DNA of 64,000 bases from Iodidimonas sp. SYSU 1G8 (GTDB lineage Bacteria > Pseudomonadota > Alphaproteobacteria > SMXS01): the NCBI RefSeq assembly GCF_039655775.1, contig NZ_JBBYXJ010000002.1, forward strand, positions 744,001-808,000, read 5' to 3'. The position numbers were made by a program, and so were the translations under genes. The notes under the pieces are model-generated. The model did not search any database and was not told the origin of the DNA. It saw only the letters and a list, made by a program, of their open reading frames with translations. Shown piece by piece: positions 19,819 through 28,349 of this stretch (its first letter is position 1; each line of letters begins with the position of its first letter).

Positions 19819-20511
19819 ATGGTTGCCGCTGTTCCTCAGTCAGCCCAGGCGTTCAGCGCCGACGCACGCAAATACGATGCTCTTCGCCGCGGCCTGGTGC
19901 CCTGCTTTGAGTCCTTCTATGGAGAGATCGGGCTGCTCATGGCCGACTGGGGCGGCCCCGAGGCGCCGCGCGTGCTGGACCTGGGGGCCGGGACGGGTCT
20001 GGCGGCGTCCTTCGTCCTCGCCACCCGGCCTCGGGCGCGTCTGACTCTCATGGACGGCTCGGACGCCATGCTCGATGTCGCACGGGGGCGTTTTTCGCTG
20101 GTTCCTGACGTCCATTATGTTCTCGCCGATTTCTCTTCGGCGGATCTGGGCGGTGACTGGGACCTGATCGTCTCAGGTCTGGCTATCCATCACCTTGAGC
20201 ACGAGGACAAGCAGGCGCTGTTCGCCCGCATCGCGGCGGCGCTGGCGCCGGGCGGCCTGTTCATCAACGCAGAGCAGATTCTCGGGCCCACCGCGGCGCT
20301 GGAGGCCCGCAACGAACGGATCTGGACGGCGCAGGCGGCGGCGTTGGGTGTGCCGGACGCGGAGATCTACAATGCGCGCCAGCGCATGCTGCACGACCGC
20401 TGCGCCCCGGTGGAGGACCAGCTGAACTGGATGCGCGTGGCGGGGCTCGCGGACGTGGACTGCAGCTTCAAATCGCACCGCTTCGCCGTGATGAGCGGGC
20501 GGCGGCCCTGA
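19819..20511 (+). CDS. Class I SAM-dependent methyltransferase
   Basis: The protein of about 230 residues has the class I SAM fold: motif I VLDLGAGTGLAASFVL, motif II acidic residue in LTLMDGSDAMLDVARG, and post-motif FDLIVSGLAIHHLEHEDK-like sequence (here WDLIVSGLAIHHLEHED), matching the Methyltransf_25/12 type. The ATG at 19819 is chosen because AAAGGGA lies seven bases upstream; an ATG at 19804 would add five residues. It is divergent from the GNAT gene and could serve the same pathway, but there is no overlap or shared operon to prove it. Substrate unknown; small-molecule O- or N-methylation is most likely. Confidence 0.8.
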   Translation: MVAAVPQSAQAFSADARKYDALRRGLVPCFESFYGEIGLLMADWGGPEAPRVLDLGAGTGLAASFVLATRPRARLTLMDGSDAMLDVARGRFSLVPDVHYVLADFSSADLGGDWDLIVSGLAIHHLEHEDKQALFARIAAALAPGGLFINAEQILGPTAALEARNERIWTAQAAALGVPDAEIYNARQRMLHDRCAPVEDQLNWMRVAGLADVDCSFKSHRFAVMSGRRP

Positions 20512-20527
20512 CCGAGGGAGAGACCGG

Positions 20528-21244
20528 TCAGGCGAGGACTTCTGCCAGAAAGGCCGTCATCGCCGACCACGAGCGGCGGGCAGCCGCCTCATTGTACTGC
20601 ATGCCCTGGTCAGGTGCGTCGGCGGCTTTGTTGGTGAAGGCGTGACGGGCATGGCCATAGGCGTGCAGTTGCCAGTCGGCGCCCGCATCCGTCAGTTCCT
20701 TGGCCACGCCGATTACGTCGGGCGGGGGCGCCAGCGGGTCTTCCCAGCCATGCAGGATGAGAACCTTGGCCGTGATCGGCCCTTGTCGCTCTAGATTCGG
20801 TGGCGGGAAGATGCCGTGAATACTGGCTACTCCCTTGATGTCCGGTGTTCCGCTCCGGGCCATGTCCAGGACGCACAGGCCGCCAAAGCAATAGCCCATG
20901 GCCGCGATCCGTTCGGGATCCACCGCCGGATGTGCCTTCGCCGCCGTGACGGCCGCGATAAGCCGGTCTCGCAACAGGGCGCGATCTTCCAGAAAGGGCT
21001 GCATCAGCGCGGTATTGTCGCCAGCCAGATCGCCGCGCCGGCCCTTGCCGTAAACATCGATGGCGATCGCCACATATCCCAGTTCGGCAAGGCGCCGGGC
21101 AGCGCCGCGTTCAGCCTCGCTCTGGCCGGCCCATTGATGCACCACCAGCACGCAGGGCCGCTTGCCATCCTGGGTATTGTCATACGCCGCGAACGCTTCG
21201 CAGGTCACGTCGCCATGGGCATAGTCGAACGTGCCGGTGTCCAT
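20528..21244 (-). CDS. Dienelactone hydrolase family protein
   Basis: The 238-residue alpha/beta hydrolase has the dienelactone hydrolase triad: nucleophile Cys in MGYCFGGLCVLD, Asp in LHGWEDPLAPP and His in GHARHAFTN. The family hydrolyses carboxymethylenebutenolide-type lactones in chlorocatechol degradation, though most genomic members act on unknown esters or lactones. The ATG at 21244 is preceded by GGAG at good spacing. It starts four bases after the stop of the DUF3297 gene, so the two form an operon. No other aromatic-ring-cleavage gene lies beside it. Confidence 0.88.
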   Translation of the reverse strand: MDTGTFDYAHGDVTCEAFAAYDNTQDGKRPCVLVVHQWAGQSEAERGAARRLAELGYVAIAIDVYGKGRRGDLAGDNTALMQPFLEDRALLRDRLIAAVTAAKAHPAVDPERIAAMGYCFGGLCVLDMARSGTPDIKGVASIHGIFPPPNLERQGPITAKVLILHGWEDPLAPPPDVIGVAKELTDAGADWQLHAYGHARHAFTNKAADAPDQGMQYNEAAARRSWSAMTAFLAEVLA

Positions 21245-21248
21245 GAAC

Positions 21249-21533
21249 TTACTCCGGGCTGCCGGTTCCGTCGGGCTTGCCCTCTTCTTCCGGCGGGGTC
21301 TCGTGGAAATAGGGTTCCACGTCACCCTTCAGCTTCACCGTCATGGGATTGCCGTAGCGGTCGCGCGTATTGCCGACGCTGAGGCGCACCCAGCCTTCGC
21401 TAACGCAGTATTCATCCACATTGGTCTTCTCGACGCCCTTGAAACGGATGCCGACGCCCCGCCGCAGAAGCTCTTCGTCATAGAACGGGCTTTTCGGATT
21501 GGTGGCCAGGCGGTCAGGAGGCGTGTCGGTCAT
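21249..21533 (-). CDS. DUF3297 family protein
   Basis: The 94-residue protein reads MTDTPPDRLATNPKSPFYD, then LRRGVGIRFKGVEKTNVDEY and GNTRDRYGNPMTVKLKGDVEPYF, which I recognise as the DUF3297 family, small conserved cytoplasmic proteins of proteobacteria with no known function. The start at 21533 gives the conserved N-terminus; an in-frame extension upstream has no family similarity. It is cotranscribed with the dienelactone hydrolase gene, four bases away. About 227 bases upstream, to the kinase gene, hold no further gene that I can see. Confidence 0.85.
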   Translation of the reverse strand: MTDTPPDRLATNPKSPFYDEELLRRGVGIRFKGVEKTNVDEYCVSEGWVRLSVGNTRDRYGNPMTVKLKGDVEPYFHETPPEEEGKPDGTGSPE

Positions 21534-21760
21534 GGGCTGAACTCTCGGTCGGTCATTTCCGGGCCACATTGCCCCAAGCGCACCGTCCGTGCCAATCCCA
21601 AATCCCTTTGCGCCACCAGTGTCATGACCCGGTGTCGGCATTAACCTGGATCAGCGACGGGCGTGACGATAGATGGCATTGTGCGTCCTTGCGCCCGATG
21701 CGGGCCGCGTCGTTGCGGTCAACCGCCATCCGCGCCCGACCATGAAAAGGTGTCCTGCGG

Positions 21761-22933
21761 GTGATTGAACGACCTGGCTATCCCAGTTGGGAGGAGCATC
21801 GCATTGCTGCGCTGCACCGGTACGACATTCTGGATACGCCGCCCGACGGCGCCTTCGACCGGATCACCGCGATGGCCGCCGATCTGTTCGATGTGCCGAT
21901 TTCGATCATCAGCCTTGTCGATCAGGACCGCATCTGGTTCAAGTCGCGGCATGGCGTCGATACCGTGCAGATCGACCGCGCGCCGGGCCTATGCGCGTCC
22001 GCCATCCTGCAGGGCGAGCCATGGGTCCTGACCGATGCCCGCCGCGACGTCCGCTCCCTGACCAATCCACTGGTCGCGGGCGAGTTCGGGCTGCAGTTCT
22101 ATGTCGGGGTACCGCTCCGAACGACCGATGGCTTCAATCTGGGCACGCTCTGCGTCATCGACCGTGAACCACGCGCGATCACCGAACGGCAACTGGCGCA
22201 ACTGCGCAATCTGGCTGCCATGGTCATGGACCAGATGGAACTCCGGCTCTCGGCCCGCAACTCCATCGACGAGCTCTCGCGGGCCGTCGCCGAGAAGGAA
22301 ACGGCGCTGCGGCGCGCCGAGGTGTTGGCCAAGGAGGTCGATCACCGGGTGATGAACAGCCTGCAACTCGTCGCCGCGCTGCTCAGGGTCCAGAGCCGGG
22401 CCGTCGATGACGCCCACAGTGCCGAGCAACTCAAACGCGCGAGTGGCCGGGTCATCGCGGTGGCGAGGGTGCACCAGCATATCTACCTCAACAACCAGGG
22501 CGATGTCGGCGAGTGCCGCGATTATCTTACCCGGCTCGGGCATGATCTGGCGGGCATGCTCGGCACCGGTGAGCATGCCCGGATTGTCGTCGATTCCATC
22601 GAGGCACGGGTCGCCATCGATCGTCTCGTGCCCTTGGGCATCATCATGAACGAGCTGGTGACGAATGCGTCGAAACAGGGCGCGAGGACGATCCGCGTGA
22701 CATTGCGTCATGCTGATCCGGACCGTTACCTCCTGCGTGTCACCGATGACGGGCCCGGCCTGCCCGACCATTTCGACAGCACCGCGACAGAAGGCCTCGG
22801 CATGAAGGTGGTCGGCACCCTGGTCGAGCAACTGGGCGGCGAACTGGTGCTGGCCCACGCGGACGATCTGGGCGGCGCCAGCGTCGGCGTGCTCTTTCCC
22901 GTGCGTTCGCCGGATGAGACGATCATTCCCTAG
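21761..22933 (+). CDS. GAF-domain sensor histidine kinase, HisKA_2/HWE type
   Basis: The 390-residue soluble kinase has an N-terminal GAF domain (about residues 20-165; FDRITAMAADLFDVPISIIS, GVPLRTTDGFNLGTLCVID), a short coiled coil, and a HisKA_2-type phosphoacceptor region (EVDHRVMNSLQLVAALLRVQ, with His at the HRVMN motif). The ATPase domain has the N box IIMNELVTNASKQG, and RVTDDGPGLP and GLGMKVVGTLVEQLGG as G boxes. The start is GTG at 21761, preceded by AAAAGG. No response regulator is adjacent. In alphaproteobacteria such kinases often feed the general stress response through PhyR; that link is inference here. Confidence 0.88.
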   Translation: MIERPGYPSWEEHRIAALHRYDILDTPPDGAFDRITAMAADLFDVPISIISLVDQDRIWFKSRHGVDTVQIDRAPGLCASAILQGEPWVLTDARRDVRSLTNPLVAGEFGLQFYVGVPLRTTDGFNLGTLCVIDREPRAITERQLAQLRNLAAMVMDQMELRLSARNSIDELSRAVAEKETALRRAEVLAKEVDHRVMNSLQLVAALLRVQSRAVDDAHSAEQLKRASGRVIAVARVHQHIYLNNQGDVGECRDYLTRLGHDLAGMLGTGEHARIVVDSIEARVAIDRLVPLGIIMNELVTNASKQGARTIRVTLRHADPDRYLLRVTDDGPGLPDHFDSTATEGLGMKVVGTLVEQLGGELVLAHADDLGGASVGVLFPVRSPDETIIP

Positions 22934-24225
22934 GGTCGGCGCGGTTTCGGCGTGAAGTCGATGAACAGGTTCTGCTTAATGCGCAGGGCGTAGTTCGGAA
23001 GGTGCCGGAAGGTATTCTCCGGCGCCAGGCGGAAGTCCTCGATTCTGTCGATGAAGGCCTTGAAGCCCCAGTAGAGTTCTCGGCGGGCAAGTGGCGCGCC
23101 GAGGCAATGATGCACGCCCGAACTGAAGCCCAGATGGGCGCCGGCGTTCTTGCGCTCGAGATCGACCTCGTTCGGACACTCGAACTTCTCCGGGTCGCGG
23201 TTCGCCGCCGCGAACCGGACACACACGATGCCGCCCCTGGGGATCGTAACCCCGTGCAGCCTGACCTCCCGGGTGGCGAGACGCGTCAGGCCCTGCACCG
23301 GGCTCTCGAGCCGGACCACCTCTTCGCAGAAGGTCTTCAGATAACGCTCAGGGTCCGATTTCAGCCGATCCCAGACAGCGGGATTCTGGCCCAGCAGCAT
23401 GAGTCCGCCGGTGAGTGCGTTGGTCGTCGTCTCCGACCCGCCGACAAACGTGTCCTGCATCATTTCGGCGTGGAGCTCGTTGTCGGTCAGCGGGCGACCC
23501 CATTCCGGGATCACCGTATTCACCAGGTCCGACAGCAGCGTTCCGTCGGGCTCCCGGCGAAGGCGCTCGAAGATCGGTTGGAAATAATGCTGTGCCTCGA
23601 TCTCTTTGTCGGCCGACCACAAGGCTTCGTCCTCGGTCAGCCCGAAGCCGCGGCCTCGAATCCAGGCATCGGTCCACTCCTTGATCCGCCACACATCCTC
23701 GTCCCGCGCGCCCATCTGGCGGCAGATGATGATCAGCGGCAGCGGCACGGCGTACTGGCTGACGAATTCGCAGCGTCCTTCGTCGACGAACCGGTCGATC
23801 AGGTCGTAGGCAAGCGTTTCGACGAACGAGTCGATTTCCCTGATCTTGCCGGCGGTAAAGGCCTTGTCGAACATGGCGCGCATCTGCTTGTGCTCGGGCT
23901 CGTCGCGGCCGGCCAGCGAAATGCCCGGTACCCATCCCTTTTCCAGATATCTGTCGTGGATTCGCCTGGCGAGGCCGGTGAGATTTTGATGGTCCTCCCC
24001 GGGACGCTTGTTCGAGAAAGTCTCCGTGTCCCGAAGGATCTGGCGCAGGTCCTCGTACCGCGTGATGTTGTAAACGCCGGTCAACGGGTCGAGCCACACG
24101 GGCGCCTGCTCGCGCAGCAGGTCATAGGTCGGGTACGGACAGTCCAGCACCTCGGGATCGGCGAGCGCAGCCTCGTCGAGCGTCCTGGGGCGCACGGGGT
24201 TTTCCATCCGGTTGATCGGAGACAT
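22930..24225 (-). CDS. Cytochrome P450
   Basis: The 431-residue bacterial class I P450 has the I-helix oxygen-binding motif FVGGSETTTNAL, the K-helix ExxR (EEVVRLES), and the heme loop FSSGVHHCLGAPLARRE with heme-ligating Cys374. It hydroxylates a hydrophobic substrate using a separate ferredoxin and reductase, neither of which is in the window. The ATG at 24225 follows a good AGAGGAAA ribosome binding site. Its stop codon overlaps the stop of the convergent sensor kinase. The nearby LuxR-type regulator and TonB receptor suggest a small uptake-and-oxidation unit for an unknown compound. Confidence 0.93.
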   Translation of the reverse strand: MSPINRMENPVRPRTLDEAALADPEVLDCPYPTYDLLREQAPVWLDPLTGVYNITRYEDLRQILRDTETFSNKRPGEDHQNLTGLARRIHDRYLEKGWVPGISLAGRDEPEHKQMRAMFDKAFTAGKIREIDSFVETLAYDLIDRFVDEGRCEFVSQYAVPLPLIIICRQMGARDEDVWRIKEWTDAWIRGRGFGLTEDEALWSADKEIEAQHYFQPIFERLRREPDGTLLSDLVNTVIPEWGRPLTDNELHAEMMQDTFVGGSETTTNALTGGLMLLGQNPAVWDRLKSDPERYLKTFCEEVVRLESPVQGLTRLATREVRLHGVTIPRGGIVCVRFAAANRDPEKFECPNEVDLERKNAGAHLGFSSGVHHCLGAPLARRELYWGFKAFIDRIEDFRLAPENTFRHLPNYALRIKQNLFIDFTPKPRRP

Positions 24226-24424
24226 GGCTTTCCTCTTCCGCTCTGTTCGCCGGGGCATCCCGCCCCGGTGCTCGAGTGGCCAACCTTAGCGGCAGGAAAA
24301 CGGGCTGCCGCCTGTGTGATCTGACAGGTCTCGCCAGATCACCCTGCGTCTCGACTGGCCGCATTGGTGCCAATTCTGGTGCAGAGGATGGATTTCGAGG
24401 TTCAATAACGGGACACATTGAGCC

Positions 24425-25207
24425 ATGCTTGGCCCCGTGCATTCGAGCAAGGATGGTTCTGGAATGATTGTCATTCCGCTCCCTGACGTCTCCGATCCGG
24501 CGGGCGCCCACGCCCTGGATACCTATGCCAGCCGGCGAGGCTGGGCTGGCTACATCTGTTCCGTCGAGGACGCACGGGCCGGGCAGGGCGCCGAACCGGC
24601 AGTGGCCGGCGCGGTGTCGTCGTCGGCGTGCCGGCTGATCGAGCAGTATGGCGAAAAGGGTTTCGCCGAGACCGATCCCGTTCAGGGGTGGGTCCGGGAA
24701 CATACCGTCCCGGTCATCTGGACCGTCGATGAGTTCCGGAGTTCCGGCGATCAGCGGCAGCGAGACCTCTTCTCCCTGGTCGCGGATCACGGGTTCAAAA
24801 GCGGCGTATCCATTCCGTTTTTCGGCCCGTTCAATATCCGGGGAACGCTGGTCGCGCTCGATCGGGCCGACAGCATCAACATGGACAGGGCGATCGAAGA
24901 GGTAAAGGAGTCGGCGCCGATCGGAAATTCGCTCGTGACCTGCGCCTGCAGGCAGACCCAACCGGCCTCGCCCTCCCTGACAGCGCGAGAGCGGGAATGC
25001 ATGCGCTGGGTGGCGATGGGAAAGACGTCCTGGGAAATCGCGCTTATTCTGAGCATCAGTTCCCGGACGGTGGATTTTCACGTGCAGAACGCCATGTCGA
25101 AGCTGGATGCCACGTCCCGGCAGCAGGCCATCTACAATGCGATGAGCCTGGGGATTTTGAACGCGCCCGTGTCCGGCGCCAGACCGGGCGGTCCGCTCCT
25201 GTTCTAG
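24425..25207 (+). CDS. LuxR-family regulator with autoinducer-binding-like domain (LuxR solo)
   Basis: The 260-residue protein has an N-terminal autoinducer-binding-like domain and a C-terminal LuxR/FixJ helix-turn-helix (LTARERECMRWVAMGKTSWE, then SISSRTVDFHVQNAMSKLDA). In the ligand domain the conserved Asp-Pro (ETDPV), a Trp in PVIWTVDEF and the Gly before VSIPF are visible, whereas the position matching the invariant Trp57 of TraR appears to be Leu (RLIEQY). No luxI synthase is present in the window. An ATG at 24464 is a possible shorter start. It is divergent from the P450 gene and lies upstream of a TonB receptor, so it may regulate either. Confidence 0.85.
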   Translation: MLGPVHSSKDGSGMIVIPLPDVSDPAGAHALDTYASRRGWAGYICSVEDARAGQGAEPAVAGAVSSSACRLIEQYGEKGFAETDPVQGWVREHTVPVIWTVDEFRSSGDQRQRDLFSLVADHGFKSGVSIPFFGPFNIRGTLVALDRADSINMDRAIEEVKESAPIGNSLVTCACRQTQPASPSLTARERECMRWVAMGKTSWEIALILSISSRTVDFHVQNAMSKLDATSRQQAIYNAMSLGILNAPVSGARPGGPLLF

Positions 25208-25264
25208 TTCGTCGGTCTCGTCGACGGCCTCGGCCCCGGCCTCCAAACCCTCGTAAATCTATCA

Positions 25265-25294
25265 GGTAGTCACCCCTGCATGGGCCACTCTACC
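25265..25294. promoter_or_regulatory. Imperfect inverted repeat upstream of TonB receptor gene
   Basis: Arms GGTAG and CTACC are perfectly complementary and lie 20 bases apart, with a partly symmetric centre CCC-TGCAT-GGG. The dyad sits about 75 bases before the TonB receptor start and just after the LuxR solo gene, where an operator would be expected. It is not a close match to the classical lux box, so this is only a candidate site. Confidence 0.25.
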
Positions 25295-25367
25295 CTTTCT
25301 CGGCGTCGCGCGGGCGTCGCGGGAAATATTCCCATGATTGACGCGCAGATAACGGGGGAAGGAAACA

Positions 25368-27803
25368 ATGAACAAGCACGCAGGGCTTGACCATAAATCA
25401 TGCCGGGGAAACGGTTGGCGATCGGTTTCACTGATATTGTCTGTCGGCATCTGGTCGGCGGTACTGCCAATAAAGGCTTCGGCACAGGAAGGCGCGGACA
25501 CCAGGCGGGTCGCAGAGACGGTGACGGTGACGGCGCGCAAACAGGTCGAGACGCTCCAGGAAGTGCCGGTGACCGTATCCACCGTCGGCGGGGCGGATAT
25601 CGAGCGCTTCAATTACGATCAGGTCTCCGACATCACGACCCGCATTCCGACGCTGAGCGTGCAGACGGGAGGCTCTGGTTCCGGCGCGTCCATGAGTTTG
25701 CGCGGCGTCGGGTCATCCTACATCTCGGCCGCGTTCGATTCCGCGGTGGCGCTCGATTTCGACGGCATGCAGGTCAGTTCCATGCGCGTTCTGCAATCCG
25801 CCTTCGTGGACGTCCGCCAGATCGAGGTGCTCAAGGGGCCGCAGTCCCTGTATTTCGGCAAGAGCGCGTCGGCCGGCGTCCTGTCGATCAAGTCGGCGGA
25901 CCCCACCGATGAATGGGAGGTCGGCGGCAAGGTGGCCTACGAGTTCGAGGAGCGGGGCGTTACGACCCAGGCCTATCTGTCGGGGCCGCTCAGCGACAAG
26001 GTCGGCATCCGGCTGGTGGCGCGCTACAACAATATCCACGAGGTCTATCTCAACAGCGCACCCGTCGCGGACCCGCATCGCGGCGAGCGGAACATCAATG
26101 TCCGTGCGACACTGGACTGGGAGCCGACCGACGATTTCGACGCCAGCCTGAAACTCAACTACATCCGGCATGCCAATGATGGGGCGATCCAGCGATCGGC
26201 ATTCGACTGCGGCGCGAACGGTGTGCCGGACCCCGTTTTCCTGCTCAGCGGCGCGGTGGTGCTTCCGGCGGGCTATGGCTGTGATACGCCTGGCGGCAGG
26301 AAAACCTTCTATCTCACCGATCCCGCGCCGCCGCTTTCCGTCCAGGCGCCCAGCGAGGGGCCGGACCAGAATGGCGGGGTCCCTTATGGCCGGTCGACCA
26401 TCTTTTTCGGCGTGCTCAAATGGGATTGGCAGCTGAGCGAGAGCCTTTCTCTCTCCTCCGTCACCGGCTACATCGACCAGTCGGCGCAGGATCTCGACGC
26501 CTACAGCTATGGCGGTGTCGTCGGCGGTGTCAGTTATGGCGCGGGAACCGGCCTGACCGACAACCAGCTGCGTCAGTTCAGCCAGGAGTTGCGCCTGCGC
26601 AGCGATTTCGATCACTGGTTCAACTTCATGGTCGGCGCCTTCTACGAAGACCGGCACATCGAGTTCAACACCAGCCAGAACGCCGTGAACATCTCGTTCT
26701 TCGGCCCCGACCCGGTGACCGGCAACACCTTCGACTGGTTCAAGCAGCATCCGACCGATACGCGTGCGATCTCGGTTTTCGGCAGCGCCGCCATCAACTT
26801 CACCGATCAGCTCGAATTGTCCGGCGGCGTGCGCTGGACCCATGAGAAGAAGGTGAACCATATTGTCGTGCCCTATGTGCACGCGTTCCTTGCGGGCACG
26901 GGCGCCTTCATCCAGAGCGGTTTTGACTCCGGTCCCATCGAATTCCGCGACAGCAACATCTCGCCGGAGGTGACGCTGAGCTACAAGGCGACCGACGACC
27001 TGAACTTCTACGCTTCCTACAAGGCCGGCTTCAAATCGGGCGGCATCGACAACAGCGCGCTGCCGTCGTCCAACCTGCTCGGCTTCGCCAGTTCCGATCC
27101 CGCCGTGCGCGAGGCGACGGCCGATGCGCTGATCTATGGCTCCGAGACGGCCAGGGGCGGCGAGGTCGGCGTGAAGTCGCAATGGGCGGACCGGACGCTG
27201 ACCCTGAACCTGTCGGCCTTCTATTACGTGTTCAAGAACCTCCAGGTTCAGAACTTCGACGCGGTCGCCATCCAGTTCCTGACCACCAATGCCGGCGAGG
27301 TCACCTCGAAGGGACTGGACCTGGACTGGCGCTGGGAAACGCCGGTGCAGGGACTGAGCTTCTACGGCTCGATGACCTATCTGGACACCAAGTATACCGC
27401 GCCGTTCGATCCCAACCCGCTCGACGGCATCGATGCCAACCTGCAGGGAAGGCAGGGCCTCCAGGCGCCTCACCTGGCCGGCAACGCGACCGCGGACCTG
27501 CGGGTGCCGCTGGGGAATGCGTGGGAGTTCGGTCTGACCGGAAGTGCCCAGTACAGCGGCTCCTACTTCACATCGTTCGACAATTTCCGCCAGAAGTCGT
27601 TCTGGACTTTCGACCTGGCCGCTTCCATCGGCGATCCCGACGGCAGCTGGCAATTGGCGGTCATCGGGACCAATCTCGCGAACAAGCGGTACCTCAACAG
27701 CAGCGGGCCACGCCCCTTCCTGCAGGGCGGCGTGGGCGACGATATCATCCGCACCTATTCTCGCGGACGCCAGATATCGATCGAGGCATCGTTCCGGTTC
27801 TAG
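25368..27803 (+). CDS. TonB-dependent outer-membrane receptor
   Basis: The 811-residue protein starts with a Sec signal peptide (SLILSVGIWSAVLPIKASAQ), a TonB-box-like ETVTVTARKQ, a plug domain (VPVTVSTVGGADIERF, MSLRGVGSS, IEVLKGPQSLYFGKSASAGV) and a 22-strand barrel ending in an aromatic residue (IEASFRF). It takes up an unknown ligand through the outer membrane. The strong GGGGGAAGGAAACA upstream supports the start. It is not linked to a siderophore or sugar operon; it follows a LuxR-type gene and is terminated by a clear hairpin. Sphingomonad-like iron or substrate receptors of this type are often coupled to catabolic genes. Confidence 0.92.
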   Translation: MNKHAGLDHKSCRGNGWRSVSLILSVGIWSAVLPIKASAQEGADTRRVAETVTVTARKQVETLQEVPVTVSTVGGADIERFNYDQVSDITTRIPTLSVQTGGSGSGASMSLRGVGSSYISAAFDSAVALDFDGMQVSSMRVLQSAFVDVRQIEVLKGPQSLYFGKSASAGVLSIKSADPTDEWEVGGKVAYEFEERGVTTQAYLSGPLSDKVGIRLVARYNNIHEVYLNSAPVADPHRGERNINVRATLDWEPTDDFDASLKLNYIRHANDGAIQRSAFDCGANGVPDPVFLLSGAVVLPAGYGCDTPGGRKTFYLTDPAPPLSVQAPSEGPDQNGGVPYGRSTIFFGVLKWDWQLSESLSLSSVTGYIDQSAQDLDAYSYGGVVGGVSYGAGTGLTDNQLRQFSQELRLRSDFDHWFNFMVGAFYEDRHIEFNTSQNAVNISFFGPDPVTGNTFDWFKQHPTDTRAISVFGSAAINFTDQLELSGGVRWTHEKKVNHIVVPYVHAFLAGTGAFIQSGFDSGPIEFRDSNISPEVTLSYKATDDLNFYASYKAGFKSGGIDNSALPSSNLLGFASSDPAVREATADALIYGSETARGGEVGVKSQWADRTLTLNLSAFYYVFKNLQVQNFDAVAIQFLTTNAGEVTSKGLDLDWRWETPVQGLSFYGSMTYLDTKYTAPFDPNPLDGIDANLQGRQGLQAPHLAGNATADLRVPLGNAWEFGLTGSAQYSGSYFTSFDNFRQKSFWTFDLAASIGDPDGSWQLAVIGTNLANKRYLNSSGPRPFLQGGVGDDIIRTYSRGRQISIEASFRF

Positions 27804-27861
27804 GCCTTCTGGCGCGGGCTACATCCGGCCAGCCCATGGCGCTGGCAGGGATCAAGATCAC

Positions 27862-27896
27862 AACCCCTCGGCAGGTTTCCGAGGGGTTGTTTTTTT
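27862..27896 (+). terminator. Rho-independent terminator after TonB receptor gene
   Basis: A perfect ten-base-pair stem (AACCCCTCGG / CCGAGGGGTT) with a seven-base loop is followed by GTTTTTTT. It lies about 60 bases after the receptor stop codon. Confidence 0.9.
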
Positions 27897-28026
27897 GTGG
27901 TCGCCGCCGGGATGAGGCCATGCCTTCCGATGGGCCATGATCGCTCATGCGCATGGCAAGGCGACAAGGCCTCTCGGCGTCGCTGTGACACGATCTTCAT
28001 TAGGAAGTTGTTTCCGTCCGTGACGG

Positions 28027-28048
28027 AAAGCCTTCGCGAAAAGGCTTT
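28027..28048 (-). terminator. Probable terminator downstream of tRNA-Gly
   Basis: Read on the minus strand, an eight-base-pair stem (AAAGCCTT / AAGGCTTT) with a TTCGCG loop lies immediately after the tRNA 3' end. The T run is short and part of the stem, so efficiency is uncertain. Confidence 0.6.
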
Positions 28049-28051
28049 TAT

Positions 28052-28126
28052 TGGAGCGGGCGATGAGATTCGAACTCACGACCCTAACCTTGGCAAGGTT
28101 ATGCTCTACCCCTGAGCTACGCCCGC
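28052..28126 (-). tRNA. tRNA-Gly (anticodon GCC)
   Basis: The minus-strand cloverleaf has acceptor stem GCGGGCG / CGCCCGC, D arm AGCTCAGGGGTAGAGC, anticodon stem TAACC / GGTTA around loop TTGCCAA (anticodon GCC, glycine), T arm with GTTCGAATC, discriminator T and an encoded CCA. A sigma-70-like promoter and a terminator hairpin flank it, so it is a single-gene unit. Confidence 0.96.
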
Positions 28127-28158
28127 GCTCCGTTTGCACCCTGGGGTGCAGGCGGCGG

Positions 28159-28186
28159 ATATTACGCATTGGTTTCGGCTTTGCAA
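28159..28186 (-). promoter_or_regulatory. Sigma-70-type promoter for tRNA-Gly
   Basis: On the minus strand TTGCAA (-35) and TAATAT (-10) are separated by 16 bases. The -10 box ends about 33 bases before the tRNA 5' end, a suitable distance for a short leader. Confidence 0.65.
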
Positions 28187-28349
28187 CCCCAATCTTTTCA
28201 GAAAATTTCACCTTTTTCCGGTGCCGCCGATACGCGGCAAACCTTGACGGCAGGCTTAATTTCACCACCTCATTGTGCTAGGTCACGCCCAGCGCGGAAA
28301 CCGGGGCATTCGGCGACTCCCGCCCCCATAACGAAACCGGAAGGCAAGC

